Shown: positions 32,617-46,178 of the stretch, piece after piece
How the letters are laid out: each line of letters opens with the position of its first letter
How positions within the stretch are numbered: the first letter of the stretch is position 1
NCBI RefSeq assembly: GCF_013426205.1
Contig: NC_089424.1
Location: forward strand, 1,674,001-1,738,000
Origin: Metarhizium brunneum
Lineage: Eukaryota > Ascomycota > Sordariomycetes > Hypocreales > Clavicipitaceae
DNA length: 64,000 nucleotides
Direction: 5' to 3'
Position numbers and translations under genes: made by a program
Notes under the pieces: generated by a model
What the model saw: the letters and a program-made list of their open reading frames with translations, nothing else
Told to the model about the DNA's origin: nothing
Database searches by the model: none

Positions 32617-34617
32617 ATGTCTGCTACACAGAAGACAGTCGTCGTTGGGGCTGGGCCTGTCGGCTCTCTGGCTGCTTTATTTGCCGCTCAGCGTGGTCAT
32701 GAAGTTGAGGTCTATGAACTACGCCCAGGTAAGACTTCTTCGGATCTGAACATACAAGACTATGTCCGTGTTTCTTCTGAGTCATATGTCACGCTTTCAT
32801 GTTTCTTGTTCTCTCTCTCATTTCGCGTCTAGCGTTAATCGGTCCCTGCAAGCCTGCCCTCCAGTCCCGGTCTTTCAAGTTGTCCAGAGAAGAATGATGG
32901 ACAGAGTACTCTCACTTCCATCTTAACTTTGTCTGCTCCTTCCTCTTTCCCTTCTTGCTGCGATTCCTGCTGCTTCTCTCTTCTCCACCGCTTCTATCCC
33001 ACCCATTTCCGCCCTCGACGAGGTGGCAACTACCCAACTTCTTCACTAGTGTTTGTGAAGTACTTTAGAATCTAACAAAAATGAAGATTTGCGCAATCCC
33101 GGAACAATTCCCTTGAACTTCACAAAGTCAATCAACTTGGCCATATCAGAACGTGGCATCAACGCAATGCGGAGTGCCGGCCATCCCAGTCTACTCAAAA
33201 CAGTAATGACCGGCACTATTCCAATGCGAGGTCGCATGATCCACGGCAAGAGTCCATTGGGCGATCTCTATGAACATGCTCAAGACTACGATGCAAAAGG
33301 GCGTGTATGTCAAAGACTCAGCTCCTGGCCTCTAATCCGTTGACCGTCTCGTATACTGACACTAGATAAAGGCCATATATGCCATTGATAGATCCGGACT
33401 AAACGAGAAACTTCTCAACGTCCTAGACTCCATGCCGAACGTCAAATTGTTTTTCAACCACAAGCTGACTGGAGCTGATTTTCGCGCGCGGCGAGCTTGG
33501 TTCGAAGCCCGCGACGTAGATGTATCCCCTAATGGTCGCCCAAGGGAAATTGAGATTTCGTTCGATCTCATGATTGGCGCCGACGGAGCCCATTCCGCAG
33601 TGAGGTACCACATGATGAAGTTTACGAGAATGGATTATCAACAGGAATACATCGATACCCTTTGGTGCGAGTTCCGCATCGAGCCGCAGGAAGCGCTATC
33701 ACACGGGGAGAATGGGGCAAAATTTCAGATCTCACAAAACCATTTACATATTTGGCCGGGTCGGGACTTCATGTTTATTGCTATCCCAAGCGAGGTAAGG
33801 GTGTTTTCGCTCCCACCCTTGATTCGACATGTGCATGCTAAGTTGAGCACCACAGGATGGATCGTTTACAAGCACCCTCTTCCTTCCTAGCAAGCAGTTT
33901 GCTGAATTGGAAAACAACCCAGCTCAGCTTCCGTCTTTCTTTGACCAAAATTTTCCAGGAGTAACCGACCTCATTCCCAGAGAAAGCCTCATATCATCGT
34001 TTCAGTCAAACCCCCATCTACCACTAATCAGCCTTAAATGTCGTCCGTATCACTACAGCTCCTCTGGGGTCATCGTTGGAGACGCAGCCCACGCAATGGT
34101 GCCTTTTTACGGACAAGGCATGAACGCGGGAATGGAAGATGTTCGTATCCTTTTCTCCATATTCGACAAGCATAACGAGATGCTTGAGAACAACAATTCC
34201 CTTGTCGAGGGTCACAAATCATCTCCCATGTCTATGTCTTCGAGGGCTGAGGCATTGGCGGAGTATTCGGATATTCGTGCACCAGACGCATATGCTATCA
34301 ACGAACTGGCCTTGCAAAACTATGTTGAAATGAGGTCTTCGGTGCTATCCATGCGTTATAGACTGCGGAAATTCTTGGAGGAGTTTATGAGTGTTAACTT
34401 TCCAAACTTTGGTTGGCAAACGAAATACTCTAGAGTCAGCTTCAGTAACCAAGGTTACAGCGATATTGTGAGGCAGAGCGACCACCAGGGTCGAATACTT
34501 ATGCGGGTATTTGCTGCGTGCGTCACAGGTCCTGTCGCCACTGCATTCTTGATTTTTGGATATCAATATAGGAAGCCTCTGCTTTCCACGGCAGCCGGGA
34601 TCTTAGGTTTGAACTAG
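32617..34617 (+). CDS. BNA4: Kynurenine 3-monooxygenase
   Basis: FAD/NADPH enzyme of the mitochondrial outer membrane converting kynurenine to 3-hydroxykynurenine on the route from tryptophan to NAD+. Four exons: 32617-32728, 33087-33304, 33366-33794 and 33856-34617, giving 506 residues. The dinucleotide-binding motif [10 protein letters not shown] is at about 9-18, [20 protein letters not shown] at about 49, the DG motif [13 protein letters not shown] at about 177, and the second FAD motif [22 protein letters not shown] at about 325-346. The C-terminus has a hydrophobic stretch ([16 protein letters not shown]), fitting the membrane tail of this enzyme. Intron 1 is unusually long (358 nt) and pyrimidine-rich; the acceptor ATGAAG|AT restores the Pro-Asp-Leu-Arg join expected in the family. 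Complete. Confidence 0.94.
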
Positions 34618-35734
34618 ATTTAAGCCCATGAACAACATAATAAAAAAATTTCCGGTATCATAAGTACTTATATCTACGCAGCGAGTTTATGTCCCCATAA
34701 TGTGATGCGCAGCGTGTAAAGGCCTTCAAAGCCGCCCTTTCTTTCCTTTCCCATCATGGTATATCCTCTAACTCCTTTTATGATCGTTCATATGTTATCT
34801 GTTCATCACTTGAATTCCCCTTGCGTATCGGGTCATGCCACCTGTCAGAGAGCAATACGAAGACGCTTTTCGGCAAAGCATTGGCGCTGGAAACCTAATA
34901 CATATTCACTCCTTTGAGCGTGAAATATAATCACGGACAATGAATTGAAAGTCGCAGACAGGATAGTAAGAACCTCGTTGCTGAGCAGATCGAGGTCAGA
35001 AAGTATGTTTAGCCCAGCATACCTACTGACTTGCTAAAAGAATCACAGTGGCCAGCTTCGTTCGTCGTCGATCTGCCGAAATACACAATAGGGCAGATAC
35101 TAAAGTATCTACCTAGGTACTTAAATGTACCCGATTTATTCGGCAGCGTAGCGATGGAAAAATCTATGTAGATGAAGGGTAAAATACCATATCGATACCC
35201 AGGTCGGTACATGGGCAATTGAACAGGTATGCAGATCAATTGGTCGATAGAGTATCAACGTTCGGAGCATGGACAAGTTAGTGCATTTATGGCGGAAAAA
35301 TTGCTGCTGGCACTTTCCCTTCTCTATTGTAGAGTCTGGTTAAAGAAGGCCCAGTGCTCCAGGGGCATGCTCCTACAAAATGTGTGGCTTAGTCATCCCT
35401 TAATTTTTTACCCCAGGATTCGACCCGACGATAACACAGTGATCCTTTGAATGATTATGCGAACACTTGATTTCCAAGCACGGTTGCATGTTAGCTTATG
35501 CCAACGCCATTAATTCCTACCGCTAAATCAGTCGTTAGCGACCAAGGCCCATTTCCCGAATCTGTTTGTGTCCCTCTCATATTGTACCTTGGTCGTCATG
35601 CTAACATTAATTTTTAAAAGACCTAGCAACCACTGAAGTCGGACTTGTCCCAGAATCTGCGAGGCTTGATTTCTGTCCAGTCAGCAGTCAGTCCCTTACA
35701 TTTCGAACCATCGAGTCGTTAAATCAGTATCAAC
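34618..35734. other. Intergenic region (1.1 kb)
   Basis: 3' flank of BNA4 and promoter of the uS8m gene. One small TACCTAGGTAC tract occurs near 35110. No gene is supported. Confidence 0.5.
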
Positions 35735-36235
35735 ATGCCCTCCGTTCTCAATATAGCGCACATGTGCTCCCACCTCCAAAATGCATCCAAAGCCCGCCTA
35801 GGCCTCACGTCCATCTCCAACAACAAATACAACCTACACCTCGCGCTCGCTCTTCACCGCTCAGGCTTCTTCTCGTCCGTTTACCGATCCGGTCCCCAGC
35901 CCCCTACTGCAGAGCAAATGATTTCACAACCACCAGAGAGGGTCACAACTGCCAACGTAGCCAAGATGAGGATATGGCTGGGCCTCAAGTACTGGGATGG
36001 GAAACCGGTGTTGTCGAAAGCAACTATGATCAGCAAGCCCTCCAGGTTGATGACTGCCGATATTAAGGAGTTGGGAAGATTGACAAGAGGATTTCCAGCG
36101 AAATTGAAGGGTGGTGTAGTTCCGGGTCTAAATTTAGGGGAGTGCATATTCGTGGCCACATCAAGGGGAGTCCTGGAAGCGAGGGAAGCATTGGCAAGGA
36201 AGGTAGGCGGTTTGCTGATCTGTAGGATATCATGA
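35735..36235 (+). CDS. MRPS8: Mitochondrial small-subunit ribosomal protein uS8m
   Basis: Component of the mitochondrial 37S ribosomal subunit that binds 15S rRNA. Single exon, 166 residues. The opening (VLNIAHMCSHLQNASKARLG) and the following LALALHRSGFFSSVYR are typical of fungal uS8m. In the C-terminal half are MRIWLGLKYWDGKPVLSKATMISKPS and the S8 signature region near the end, ATSRGVLEAREALARKVGGLL, with the usual CRIS-type C-terminus. As in relatives, the N-terminus is itself part of the fold and no cleavable presequence is obvious. One of three mitochondrial-translation genes in this window (with EF-G1 and mS26), but they are not adjacent. Confidence 0.93.
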   Translation: MPSVLNIAHMCSHLQNASKARLGLTSISNNKYNLHLALALHRSGFFSSVYRSGPQPPTAEQMISQPPERVTTANVAKMRIWLGLKYWDGKPVLSKATMISKPSRLMTADIKELGRLTRGFPAKLKGGVVPGLNLGECIFVATSRGVLEAREALARKVGGLLICRIS

Positions 36236-36624
36236 TGGTGTTAGACGAGACTGGACATGCATTTTTTGTTGAGCATATTGGCAGCTTCCTCCCCCGTTTC
36301 GCAGATCTCTCATATAATTAGAACCAAAAATGGTCGCCCCTTGGTAGTTGGATGCAATTACAGCACGTACATGTCACATCGGACCACTCTTAGCTGCCAC
36401 TTTCAAATCGAATGCTTAATTGTGCAGCTATGCAAGGTATCTGTTCTGCTAAATCTAAACAATCCCAACTAAATTGCGCCGCCCAAGCAATGAATAAGGG
36501 AAGAAAAACCAAGAATTGACAATGGACAGGGTCGACGACCACGTATCAATCAACTTGCCCATGCACCCGCTACGTGACCGTGCACCTGCACATCCGTGCT
36601 TTCAGGATTGCTGCTCGGAGAGGT
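36236..36624. other. Convergent 3' intergenic region
   Basis: Between the 3' ends of the uS8m gene and the disordered-protein gene. It should contain both terminators and poly(A) sites; nothing else is seen. Confidence 0.5.
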
Positions 36625-39015
36625 TCAAGCATGTTCTGTTTCTAGAGCCACCTCTGCCGTGCCCTCATGGCCTTGAACCGTAGGTTGCTTCTGTTCATCC
36701 GAAACAGCTTCCATTTTAGGGATACCGTCGGGTTTATCGCCGCCAAGATCGGTCTGTATGATCTCCAAAGGTGAAGGGCTGTTTATTTCTGGTACAATGT
36801 GGTTTCGAGTACTTTGAATCACTTGTTGAATGCTCTGTTCATATGGCTGGTTGACATCAAACGGCGAAGTACAAGTTTCAGGGGTATGTTGCGCAGCAAG
36901 ATCCATCTCGACTGGATCACTACTCTCATGACCCTCAGCAGTCACAGGCTCCTCGTTGGCCAGACTATTCCCAGCTGGACCTTGAGGTATTTCTTTCGTC
37001 TCTGACACTAGGTCAGCCTTGCAGTTTTGCTGCTTACTTGTGGCTTCTGGAGCCGCATCATCAACCCCCTCAATTGCACCAGGCCGTTTATCCTTGCTAG
37101 CTATCTCGTCGCTGCCAACAGAACTAGAAGCTTCCATCAGCTCAACCAGTGGTGTGGGCCCTGCGGCAACGGAAGCCTTGGAATCGTCAGCTTCCTCTCG
37201 TAACTGACTGTTGTGGACAAGATCATTCCTGGCTGAATTCGTGTTGCAAGTCGAACCAGTGATCAGGGCTTCAAATCTTTTCGGTCCTTCTGGAACAGCT
37301 GACACGCCCTTCTCCTCGATTGTGTACTTGGTGGCAGGATTTGGAGGAGACCTGGCCTCTTTGTCTGCATTTGCTATTTCCGATCGATTATTGGCGTCAA
37401 TATGAAGTTCGTTGCATTCTTCCTCAGATTCGGGGGGGTCAGGTTCATCAGTAGGACCAGCTAGTGGCGCGGAGGTTGACTGCAATGATGCAGGCACTGG
37501 GATCCTTTTACCATGAAGGCCCCTACTGCTCGCCGACCTTGGGAGTGCCTGATTCCCATTCTCACCACCCACCGGTCTCTGGGCCGTTCTTTTTGGTGGA
37601 GTGACCGGAGCTTTATCAGTGGCTTTGGAAGACGATGACTGTGTAGGGCGCATCATACGTGCTAAGAATCCTTCATCTACATTGCTCTGCTTTTTGTTAC
37701 TGGCCGTAACTTGCGACTGTTTGTTTGGAGGAGGCCCGAGACTCGGTCGGGACCTAGACGAAGAGGAGACTTGCCCCTTGTTGAAAGAGTGTGAAGCCGT
37801 AGAATTTGACATATTTGGTCGAATACTGGGTTGAGCTGGGTTATTTTGAGTTCCGGATTGGCGGGAAAGAGGCCGACGAGTTACGTGAACTTTCGATACC
37901 GAAGAAGCTGTCGGTGCGGTGAGTGATGATGGCATTTGAACTTGTTTGGTGGGTGATTTTGGCTTCGGCTTGATAAAACCCGCATCATTCTGGCTCTTTG
38001 TCTTGGCAGGTTGGCTTTTGGCTACAACCCCTGATGGAACCGTTCTCGCTTTGGTGGATGAAGTTGCCCCGGTATTGGCTTTCTGGGTCTTATCAGCAGA
38101 TAACGTGCTGATTTTGAGGCCTCTATTATTCGCCCTTGATTCGGGTCTTGCAGCAGAAGTTGCACTGAAACCTTTCGTCGGCCCTGTCGTCATCATTTCA
38201 GCTTGAATAGAGAGATGTCCATTGTGCTTGATGCCGTGGGAGCGATTCGTAGCCGAGACAGAATTTAATCCTGCGTTTCCCGCGGAGCCTGTTCCTCTTT
38301 CTTCGCTCTGGAGGTGTGGAGGCGAACCCAACTTCATTTTGACTTCCATGTGCGCTTTGTCCAGTTGTGAGCCTGCGTCTACAGAAACCCCAGCCTGTTC
38401 GTGGGACATTGTTCTCGGAGATTCGGGGATAGTCTCGCTGGCGATGTTGCGACGTGAAGCTTTACTCACGTCGTCTGATGGTACTGTATTGGGATTCTCA
38501 AGATAGTTGCTGTTGAGTTCGGTGTCTGCAGTTTCGGTACTCATTCGTCTTCTCGACAAGCTCGATTCGCCGCTGTGATCTCTTCTTAAACCCATGCGGC
38601 CGTCCTTTTCAATTGCAACAAAATTTGTGCGAACCTTGGAGAGCGGCCGCGGCGAGCCATTGGAGCTGGCGTCTGCATCACGAAAGCATAAATCAGCTTA
38701 AATCCATAATAAGCCCCTCAATAACTTGGTGACATTGCTAAAAGGGCAAGCGTTCCTCTAACAACCTCAAGCCTGGCTTTGGCATGGCAAACAGGGACTT
38801 CTGCTTAGGCGAGTATATGACAGTGAAAGTAGCAGGTACAGCACAGTCGATCAGGCTGAGGCTGAAGAACAACTTCGATAAACCAAACCCCCCCTTCCCC
38901 GGGACTTACTTCCGATATGCCTACTGGGCGTGATGCCTGGAGATCTCCCTCTGTCAGGCGGGCTTGTATCGCCTTTGTTTTCAAACATGGCTCGCAGGTT
39001 CTTGACCTGGCTCAT
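36625..39015 (-). CDS. Large intrinsically disordered fungal protein (717 aa)
   Basis: Two exons: 39015-38910 and 38672-36625, giving 717 residues. The start exon encodes MSQVKNLRAMFENKGDTSPP and RGRSPGITPS; the splice then gives NGSPRPLSKVRTNFVAIEK, which completes a conserved-looking N-terminal block of about 65 residues. The rest is low-complexity Ser/Thr/Pro/Lys/Glu-rich and without a fold. One short island, DEGFLARMMRPTQSSSSK (about residues 355-372), stands out as more ordered. Many S/TP sites suggest heavy phosphorylation. The 237-nt intron separates the conserved N-block. Such proteins are sometimes labelled mucin-like, but there is no signal peptide, so I regard it as cytosolic or cytoskeletal of unknown function. 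Family knowledge here is from memory of similar fungal openings and not certain. Confidence 0.82.
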
Positions 39016-40193
39016 CTTTGCTCTGGCTTGGAACTCGGTAGAGAAAACAATGGTTCAATATTTGACTGGTGCAGAGAGAATGACAGATGGCCAAAAACGA
39101 TCGCGACAAGGCTTTGAACGCGAGACAAAAGCAAATTGCAAAGCATGGCAATGACCCCATAAGGCCTGTAACTACTAGACGGTACTTGAGCTTGGTAGTA
39201 CTCTCTAAAGTCATCATGGTACTAATACGAAACAAGGGGCTGGCAATCAGGTTACCCCTGGGTCTGTTTGTCTGGTGTGGAGCAACATTGAAGGACCAGC
39301 TGTACTCCGTACATACCAGACACTAAGTCTGCTAGCATACAGCAGACTCAACCTACCTGAGGCACCTAGTACGGAGTAGGTCAAGCTGGTGTTCGTCTTT
39401 GAAGCGTCAATTAGGTTATTCACGACCTTCAGCAAGCTTTCCCCCCCGGCGCAAACCATGCCTTGCTAACCCATCTAGGTAGTTGCCGACGATCTAGGAT
39501 CTTCAAATCGAAATACAAAAGACTTGAATGTTTATGGGATCATACTGTTAGGGGTTCTTTTTGCGCCGAGTAACTGCCAAGACGGTAACTCTGGATTTTA
39601 GGAGATTCCTTAAAAAAAGCCAAAGTCGACACGAATTTGGCTACGCAGTGTTTTTTTTTTTTTCTTTTCCTTTTTTGGAGAAAACGGTTTGAAACATTGC
39701 GCTACGAGTTGATTGATGGAAATCTTTCAGGTTTTAGTTCAAAGGGCTCTGTTTCCCGCTTCAGTCCCAACCATTTTTGACCACGAGGCAGTCTGCCGGC
39801 TCTATCTTGCAGCTTGCTAATGGATCAACTCCAATCATGGGTCTTGTAAAAACATTAAGAGCAAAGACAGGCGTGGTGGCATGAACGACCACCCAATGCC
39901 TCCTGCCTCATGTGCTGTGAGGCGGGAGTAAATGTTCCCGATACTGAGGTGAAATGATATGGATGTACCTACCCCTGGACCTGGTATGTACTAAGTAGTA
40001 CCTACAAGTAGGACAGCCTGGTTAGGGCAGACCAATGCTGTAGGGAGAAGAAACATCACTCACGCCCATATCTCATCTCCGATCTCGGCTTCCAGGGTCA
40101 CCACAAAATTTCCACTCCAAACACCGCATTCGCTCCGTCATAATCGCAATTATTCACTTGTCAACAGCACAATTTGCCGCGGCAAGTAACAAG
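39016..40193. other. Divergent intergenic region (1.2 kb)
   Basis: Between the divergent disordered-protein and LYS12 starts. It contains TACGGAGTA half-palindromes near 39303 and 39369, a poly-T run near 39651-39664 and TACCTA-type tracts near 39965-40010. No gene is supported. Confidence 0.5.
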
Positions 40194-41328
<1,135 letters not shown>

Positions 41329-41744
41329 AACATATTACAAACATTCTTCTATTTCGTTATATATAGGCGCAACGGAAGTTTTGTAAAATTGTCTAGATAT
41401 TCACTTGATCTTGCCGTAAATACATTGGGTAGTCCGTCTTCTATTTTCATGCAATACTTTCTTGTCTACCACCCTTCCAAACTCATATCGCAACATTTCC
41501 TGTGCGGCAAATGATCCATGAAACGTCAACTTATCGGAAACAGCTCTAGTCTACATATTGTTTTACATGAGAGAGGTATCACACCGCAGTCTAGTAAGAG
41601 TTCCAGACCAGGCACATATTTTTCGATCTATTTCGTTCTCTTCGCTTCGAGCTCAATCTCGTATTTAGCGATTAGTTCTTTCCTAAGCAATCAGTTAGCA
41701 TACGATTCTTACTGCCCTCAACTTTAGCAATCAATTCGATTAAC
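41329..41744. other. Convergent 3' intergenic region
   Basis: Shared 3' flank of LYS12 (plus) and mitochondrial EF-G1 (minus). No gene or repeat is seen. Confidence 0.5.
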
Positions 41745-44207
41745 TCACTGCAAATGAGGCGGGGCAGGGGCATAATGGCTGAACTCCATGCTGAACTCCC
41801 CTTTCCCTTGCGTCGCAGCTCTTAATTGAGAACTAAAACCAAACATGGCATTGAGACTGCAGTCACAAATTAATGTGAAATCCTCATTTCCAATTTCAGT
41901 GTCATGAATAGTCGCATTTCTCTTATTCATGAGCATCAGAATGTTGCCCTGAAACTCATTAGGTGCTGTGATGGTTGTCTTCATCAACGGCTCCAAAACC
42001 TGGCCGCCCGCATCGGTGAATGCCTTTCGAAAGGCCATCTGTGTCGCCAGACTAAATGCATAATCAGAGGAATCCGTGACATGGGTGGCACCATCGTTGA
42101 TGACCATTTTGGTTCCGATAACTCTGTGTCCAAGAAGAGGACCTTTTTCACAGGTCAGGTCGAAGCCCTTAGCGCAGGCTGTTAGAAATTTATCTGGGAT
42201 ATGGCCGCCTACAACTTGGCTTTCATAATGGTTGTCCTCCGGTGTCTCATTTGGCTCAATCCATCCAGCCACACGGGCAAAGTCACCGGGACCGCCACTC
42301 TGTCGGCGAAGTAAGTAATCGAACTCCGCACGACGAGAAATTGTCTCTCGATAGGCAACACGTGGCTGTCCAGTGATACACTCTGTCTTATACTCACGCT
42401 TTAACCGCTCAACGTAGACCTCAAGGTGCAGTTCGCCCATGCCAGAGATAATGGTTTCTTCGCTTTCAGGGTCCACGTGCACTCGGAACGTCGGGTCTTC
42501 ACGCTGAAACCGATTCATAGCCTTACTAAAATTGTCTGCGTCGGCGGTTCGCTTTGGCTTGATGGATAGAGACATGACGGCATCAGGGACAAACATTGAC
42601 GACATAGTATAAGGCAGACCTCCATCCGTGAACGTGTCTCCTGATGCGCAGTCAACCCCGAATACCGCACAGATTTCCCCTGCACCAACTTCAGACACAT
42701 CTTCCATTTCGTTGGAGTGCATTCTGACGATGCGGGGGACTCGGACTTTCTTGTCCGTTCGAGAGTTAAACAGATACGTTCCCTTGGTGAGCGTTCCTTG
42801 GTAAACCCGGATGTAAGTGAGCTGTCCATAGTTGTTCTCTTCAAGCTTGAACGCAAGCCCAACGAAAGGTAACGAATTATACGGAACTAATTTGACGACT
42901 TGTTCGTCTTTCGACTTATCGAGAGCGGTATTCTCAATCTGTGATGGATTTGGTAGATAGTCACAAACAGCATCAAGCATTGGCTGTACACCCTTGTCCG
43001 CCAGAGCGGAGCCCATCAAGACGGGTGAGAAGTTGCGTGCAATCGTAGCCCGTCGGATAGCTGCTTTGATCTGCTCATTGCTGGGCTCCTGTTCCTCGAG
43101 AAAAATTTCCGCAATCTCGTCATCAACATCGGCCAATTTCTCAATGAGTACTTGGCGTTTTTCTGCTGCGAGTTCTCGCAAAGCGGTAGGGATGATGTCA
43201 GATCTGACTTTGGTTCCTCGGGGACCTTCGAAATATATCGCCTTCATCTCGATCAAGTCGACAACACCTTCAAACTCATCTTCAGCTCCAATTGGAATCT
43301 GGATTGCGGCAGCTGGCATTTTTAGTTTAGAATTGATTTGCTCCACGGCTTTCCATGGGTTGGCACCCATGCGATCCATCTTGTTGATAAACGAAATCCG
43401 AGGAACATTGTATCGCTTCATTTGACGATCCACGGTTGTGGTCTGCGACTGGACGCCACTGACGGCACAAAGAATCATGACGGCACCATCGAGGACACGA
43501 AGGGCTCTTTCAACTTCAATCGTAAAATCAATATGGCCAGGCGTGTCAATCAAGTTGAAATGATACGTCTCTTCCTTGCCATTTTCCTTTTTTTTCCAGT
43601 CACAGAATGTAGCCGCGGATTGAATAGTGATCCCTTTTTCTCTTTCGAGTTCCATAGAATCCATCTTCGCTCCAACAGCGTCTTTGCCCCTGACCTCGTG
43701 GATAGCCTTGATTCGACCAGTATAGAAAAGAACCCGTTCGGTCACCGTTGTCTTGCCACTATCAATGTGCGCCTATAGAAACAAAGCGTCAGCCATCGTC
43801 TGTTCGTAGTGAATTCCGATTAGTTCTTACCGCAATGCCTATATTTCTGACTTTGGAGAGCCTCTGCACCTCTTCGGGTGCCATATTGGCTTCAACATAC
43901 TCAACTGTCAAGCTTGCGGCATCTTCTTGGGCTTTCTTCAACCTGCTCCGTAGGCAAAGAAAAATCTTAGTAAATTGATATAAATCCCAGTGCTTCCAGA
44001 AAAAGTATATAGATTTAGTTTGGTTTGTTTGTCTTACGCTTCTTGGGCCGCGTTGGCTAAGCGCAAAGATGTTTGGCTGAGGGCTCTTTTAATCGGGTAG
44101 CTCACTGTCGGCGGATCGAGCTTCCCGCGAAGCGAATTGACAGGCCGCCGTTGTATTTTGAGCAAAGAACGGCAGCCGAGTAGCCTAGCCACCACGGATG
44201 TCTTCAT
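41745..44207 (-). CDS. MEF1: Mitochondrial elongation factor G1
   Basis: GTPase that drives translocation on mitochondrial ribosomes. Three exons: 44207-44038, 43942-43831 and 43772-41745, giving 769 residues. The N-terminus ([20 protein letters not shown]) is basic, amphipathic and acid-free, a typical mitochondrial targeting signal. An upstream in-frame ATG at 44273 would add 22 residues; I preferred 44207 for the presequence character. G1 AHIDSGKTT is at 95-103, directly after intron 2; G2 lies in [11 protein letters not shown]3 in [10 protein letters not shown] and G4 in INKMDRMG. Domains II-V follow, with [18 protein letters not shown] marking domain III and the C-terminal [40 protein letters not shown]. 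Complete, usual length. Confidence 0.95.
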
Positions 44208-44655
44208 GGTGTGAATTGCGCTCAATGCATGCCAGAGGTTGCCAGTTGAAGTCACAGCAGATTTACCTAGCACAGGAATCTTTTAGGGGACCATGGCATG
44301 CGCCACTGCTAGTTATCGGGATCTCACGTGCCTTAGTGGCTTAGGACGGTCTGAAGCACTTCCTATTGGGCAATCGCAAGTCAGACAAATTTGTTAGCAA
44401 AAGTTTCGCAATCTATATAATTCGCATGTCAGGAAATAATCTCAATTTCATACATAGGTCTGGTTTGTTTGAACATGATTCTACTAGTGTCTCCGGCCCC
44501 TACAGTACACAAACCCAGGTGCGCAACGCTCCCCTAAACTCCCAATCCACCAGGTTTCAACCTCACAAGTACCTGGAACACCATGACAGAAAAGCAGAAA
44601 AGTATGTGATTGCCAACATTGGAAGAATGTCGAGAATAGAGAGAGAAACAGCTAA
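44208..44655. other. Intergenic region
   Basis: Promoter of EF-G1 and 3' flank of the aspartic protease, both minus. The frame at 44366-44767 (plus) runs antisense into the protease gene and is not supported. Confidence 0.5.
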
Positions 44656-46178
44656 TCAATCCGTAAAAATTGGGCTGCCCATCAACAGGGCGGTAATGGT
44701 CATGCTGATAAACGTCAACGAGAAAACTGACAGCGATTCAAGTGAGCAGGCCAAACTGCCTTCTTGAAACCCTTTTGCAGCAGATAGACCAGTTTGGGTT
44801 GGCTGCGACGGTATTCCCGATTTACTGCCATTGTTTACTGAAGTGGCCGAAGGGATAGCCGCTCCCTTGCTCGCAAATGCTATGACATTTGACTTTGTCG
44901 AATTGAAATCAGTTGGTGCAATGCCTACTTCATTATTCATCAAGTCATAGACGACATAGGCAGATCGTAGAAACGTGTCCCCTAGAAGCCATGGTGTGTC
45001 CGATGATTTTTGAATACCGAACTCGCAGATGGCTTGGCCACTATGAGGGCCTGATGAGAACGTCGGTGGCTCCCCATCTGTCAATGGCAGGATAAGCTCA
45101 TCCATAGTGACATTGATGCGTGGACCATCAGGCCCAGAGAAAACGAAAGAGAAATGGCCGGCGTGACTTGCGTAAGAACATGGTATGATGGCTGTCTGGA
45201 AAGACATATCATCGTAGGTTGCTCCTACTTCGCTCCAAACTTGGGCTGCCATATCCGGAGGCAAATAGCTGAGAGTTGTGCCAGAATCGAGGACCACTTT
45301 CAAAGGTAGCTCTCTTGATGTCAAAACGTCATTTCCACTAGGGCTGGTGGCTTCAAGAGAGAACAAGGAAACAATGAAGTGGGTAAATTGCTGATTTTCG
45401 GGTTGTATGGGAAGCTTTGTCAAGTGTCCTACATATTTCTCGGTGTCGATACCACCAAAGAGAATATTTCCTGTACTAGCTCCCAGATCATTCAACCACA
45501 GGCTGTAGGCAACAGAATTTATGATACCAGCCTCCTGCATAGCTATGGGCAGGTTCGGGTATATCGCGTTTGCGGTTTCCGTCGATGCCTCGTTTCCAGC
45601 GTAGCCAACTCCTATCAGGCCAAACGGTACGTCCGTTTTCTTCCCCAGGCCCATAGTGAAGTTGTTTAACGATTTTGAGCCTATCTCTAGCTTGTCTGCA
45701 AAGTAGTCGCCACTTGCTGAGCTGTTGTCTTGATAGGATATATCGAATCCGTTTGCGACAATGACGTCGAACGTACCAGATTGGTCGAAATCAACTTGCA
45801 GCGATAATCGATTAGTCTGTGGTTGGTTCTGTTGATTCAAATTCGTATATGACATGACTTACAAGAGCCTAATGGGCACCCGCCTTGAGCTTTATCCAGA
45901 CAGACAGGGGCTTGACTAGACGGTACCCAGACATCGCTGCTACCAGTGTCAAGCTGCAGAGAAAGCTCTTGGCCAGGTGTTCCAATTTGAACTGCCACAA
46001 AGTATCCTCCTTGAGCTTTATTATTGGATGCGTCCGACTGGAGGGTTCCCGCCCGGCGCCGGAGCCCGCTGGCCTGGTAGTGTTTCTGTATATCCCATTG
46101 AACCACCTGTCCAAACACAGCTGGCGCAAGTATGATCACTGAGGACACACAAGCGTCCACGGCACTTGAGTATTTCAT
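44656..46178 (-). CDS. Yapsin-like secreted aspartic protease, probably GPI-anchored
   Basis: Pepsin-family (A1) endopeptidase of the cell surface. Two exons: 46178-45863 and 45794-44656, 68-nt intron, giving 484 residues. A signal peptide covers about residues 1-23. The first catalytic site is D77 in QLDTGSSDVWVPSS; the second is D275 in VVLDSGTTLSYLP. Between them, CLDKAQGGCPLGSF is joined across the intron to DFDQSGTFDVIV, giving the disulfide loop typical of yapsins and the Candida Sap9/OPSB type. FDISYQDNSSASGDYF is the flap region. WLLGDTFLRSAYVVYDLMNNEVGIA is near the C-terminus. The last ~70 residues are Ser/Gly/Thr-rich and end hydrophobic (SVFSLTFISMTITALLMG), fitting a GPI-attachment signal. 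Complete. Likely roles are cell-wall remodelling or peptide processing. Confidence 0.92.
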
